A DNA stretch of 64,000 nucleotides from Paragonimus skrjabini miyazakii (taxonomy: Eukaryota; Platyhelminthes; Trematoda; Plagiorchiida; Troglotrematidae). Of this stretch, positions 62,986 through 64,000 are shown piece after piece (position 1 is the stretch's first letter; every line of letters starts with the position of its first letter). Location of the stretch: contig JTDE01000106.1 in assembly GCA_014338405.1 (NCBI GenBank), positions 238,552 to 302,551 of the forward strand, read 5' to 3'. Made by a program: the position numbers and the translations under genes. The notes under the pieces were generated by a model that searched no databases, had not been told where the DNA came from, and was given only the letters and a program-made list of their open reading frames with translations.

Positions 62986-64000
62986 AAGCTGGTTTAATAG
63001 TGGTTATTTCGGGTGATATTAAATCGATTTCTACAAACTTAGAAACCGGAGATAATAAACGGAAGAGACTGCCAATGTTTCATTGCAATTGCCTGCTCGA
63101 CTAAGCAAGACGCTCACAATGGTGCATGCCTGCTTTATTCAAACCAGAGCCAATACAACCAATCTAGCGTAAAATGCATGAACACGTGATCCAATCCTTT
63201 GATTACGTCAAGTTTGGTATATCCATCCGAGCACGATTTGTGATAACACCGAGTATCAAGGTCAATGATTTTTATACCCGTTTATTTGAAAAAGTTATGA
63301 AGTACATAAATTGATTCAACTCATAATCAGCTTGTTTACAAATGTCAAAAGTCTTGAAAGCTTCTCCAATGATAGAAATATTGCACAGCAGTCTGTAATC
63401 ACAGTACTATGCTGAGGATTATTGAATATAGCACAAGATTTAAAATTTCTACAAATAACTGTCACTGGTTTTATAATAGCGTATTCTTTCAAGTAACGAA
63501 CTTTCCTCTATATCTATGTTATCCGTAAAATGTACGTTGGAATAACGCTTTCGGTCTATTTTTAGTCAAATATAATTTGGTTTATGAGATCACTTACCAA
63601 AGTGTAAGACCAACCTTTGATTTTAACGCTAAGCACAAGTGTGTCGCGAATAATGAAAACCTGTTATTGTAAATAAATCTCACACGTTTGCAAATTGTCT
63701 CTCAATGTAATGGTTAAACTCAACTATCAAAGTTCGATTTGGAATGACGGTTACAAGTCAAAGTTACCCAGAGTCGATTTTGAGAGTTATATGACCCTTG
63801 CCGAGTATAATTGACTTGGCTGTCCCAAACGAAATTTTAGACCAAGTTGAAATCGTCGTTGGTCAGGTGACGTTTATTTCACTCGATAATTGTGGCGGGA
63901 TGAATGTTCGAACGTAAAATTTTATATAATTATAAAACCAAAGTAATCCTATGAGACTGCTTTCAATCGACACGAATGTCAAAATTTTAACGAGTTCATT
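62986..64000. other. Spacer without recognised genes
   Basis: Nothing recognised up to the window end. Confidence 0.4.

Noticed and set aside
1..64000. CRISPR arrays, rRNA genes, DNA transposases
   Set aside because: No regularly spaced repeats, rRNA-like sequence or transposase motif was seen.

Overview
This is an animal genomic window, very probably from a flatworm and perhaps a trematode. That is an inference from the mobile elements: Penelope-like elements (PLEs) with GIY-YIG endonucleases, RTE-like retroelements, and a tRNA-derived SINE carrying a hammerhead ribozyme, which recalls the Smalpha SINE of Schistosoma. Genes are sparse, AT-rich spacer dominates, and one run of about 100 N marks an assembly gap (53390-53488).

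Layout. 1-883 is the 3' part of a beta-1,3-glycosyltransferase gene (GT31), the only confidently recognised host gene. 2030-3268 is a 5'-truncated RTE-like element (minus) ending in a short ATG-rich tail. 6345-7712 holds two PLE endonuclease relics, the second a mini-element with terminal repeats. 11822-12309 and 16167-16976 are two related mini-PLEs with inverted ends and no reverse transcriptase; another PLE relic lies at 27240-27500. 33505-34332 is a compact LTR element without coding capacity: two LTRs of about 288 bp, a primer-binding site, a polypurine tract and a 4-bp target duplication, that is, a TRIM. 39900-42240 is the most complete PLE (RT plus GIY-YIG, two or more frameshifts). 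42488-43685 is a 5'-truncated non-LTR element with a C2H2 finger, flanked by 12-bp repeats. 46-52.5 kb contains unrecognised candidate exons; three have compatible splice phases and could form one gene. 50-63 kb is rich in two SINE families.

Main finding. One SINE family (here SINE-B) has a pol III promoter (boxes A and B) followed by a compact type I hammerhead ribozyme. The copy at 50524-50757 keeps every conserved core base, with a 5-bp stem I, 5-bp stem II and 2-bp stem III; other copies show the same module in decay. Antisense SINE-B tails lie just upstream of two sense copies, giving fold-back composites. In both, the antisense tail begins within a few bases of the predicted ribozyme cut, so the 3' cleavage product may itself have been retrotransposed. 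SINE-A has the same fold-back layout without a ribozyme.

Limits. No alignment, folding or database search was run. Element borders are by eye, and host exons other than GT31 are only candidates.
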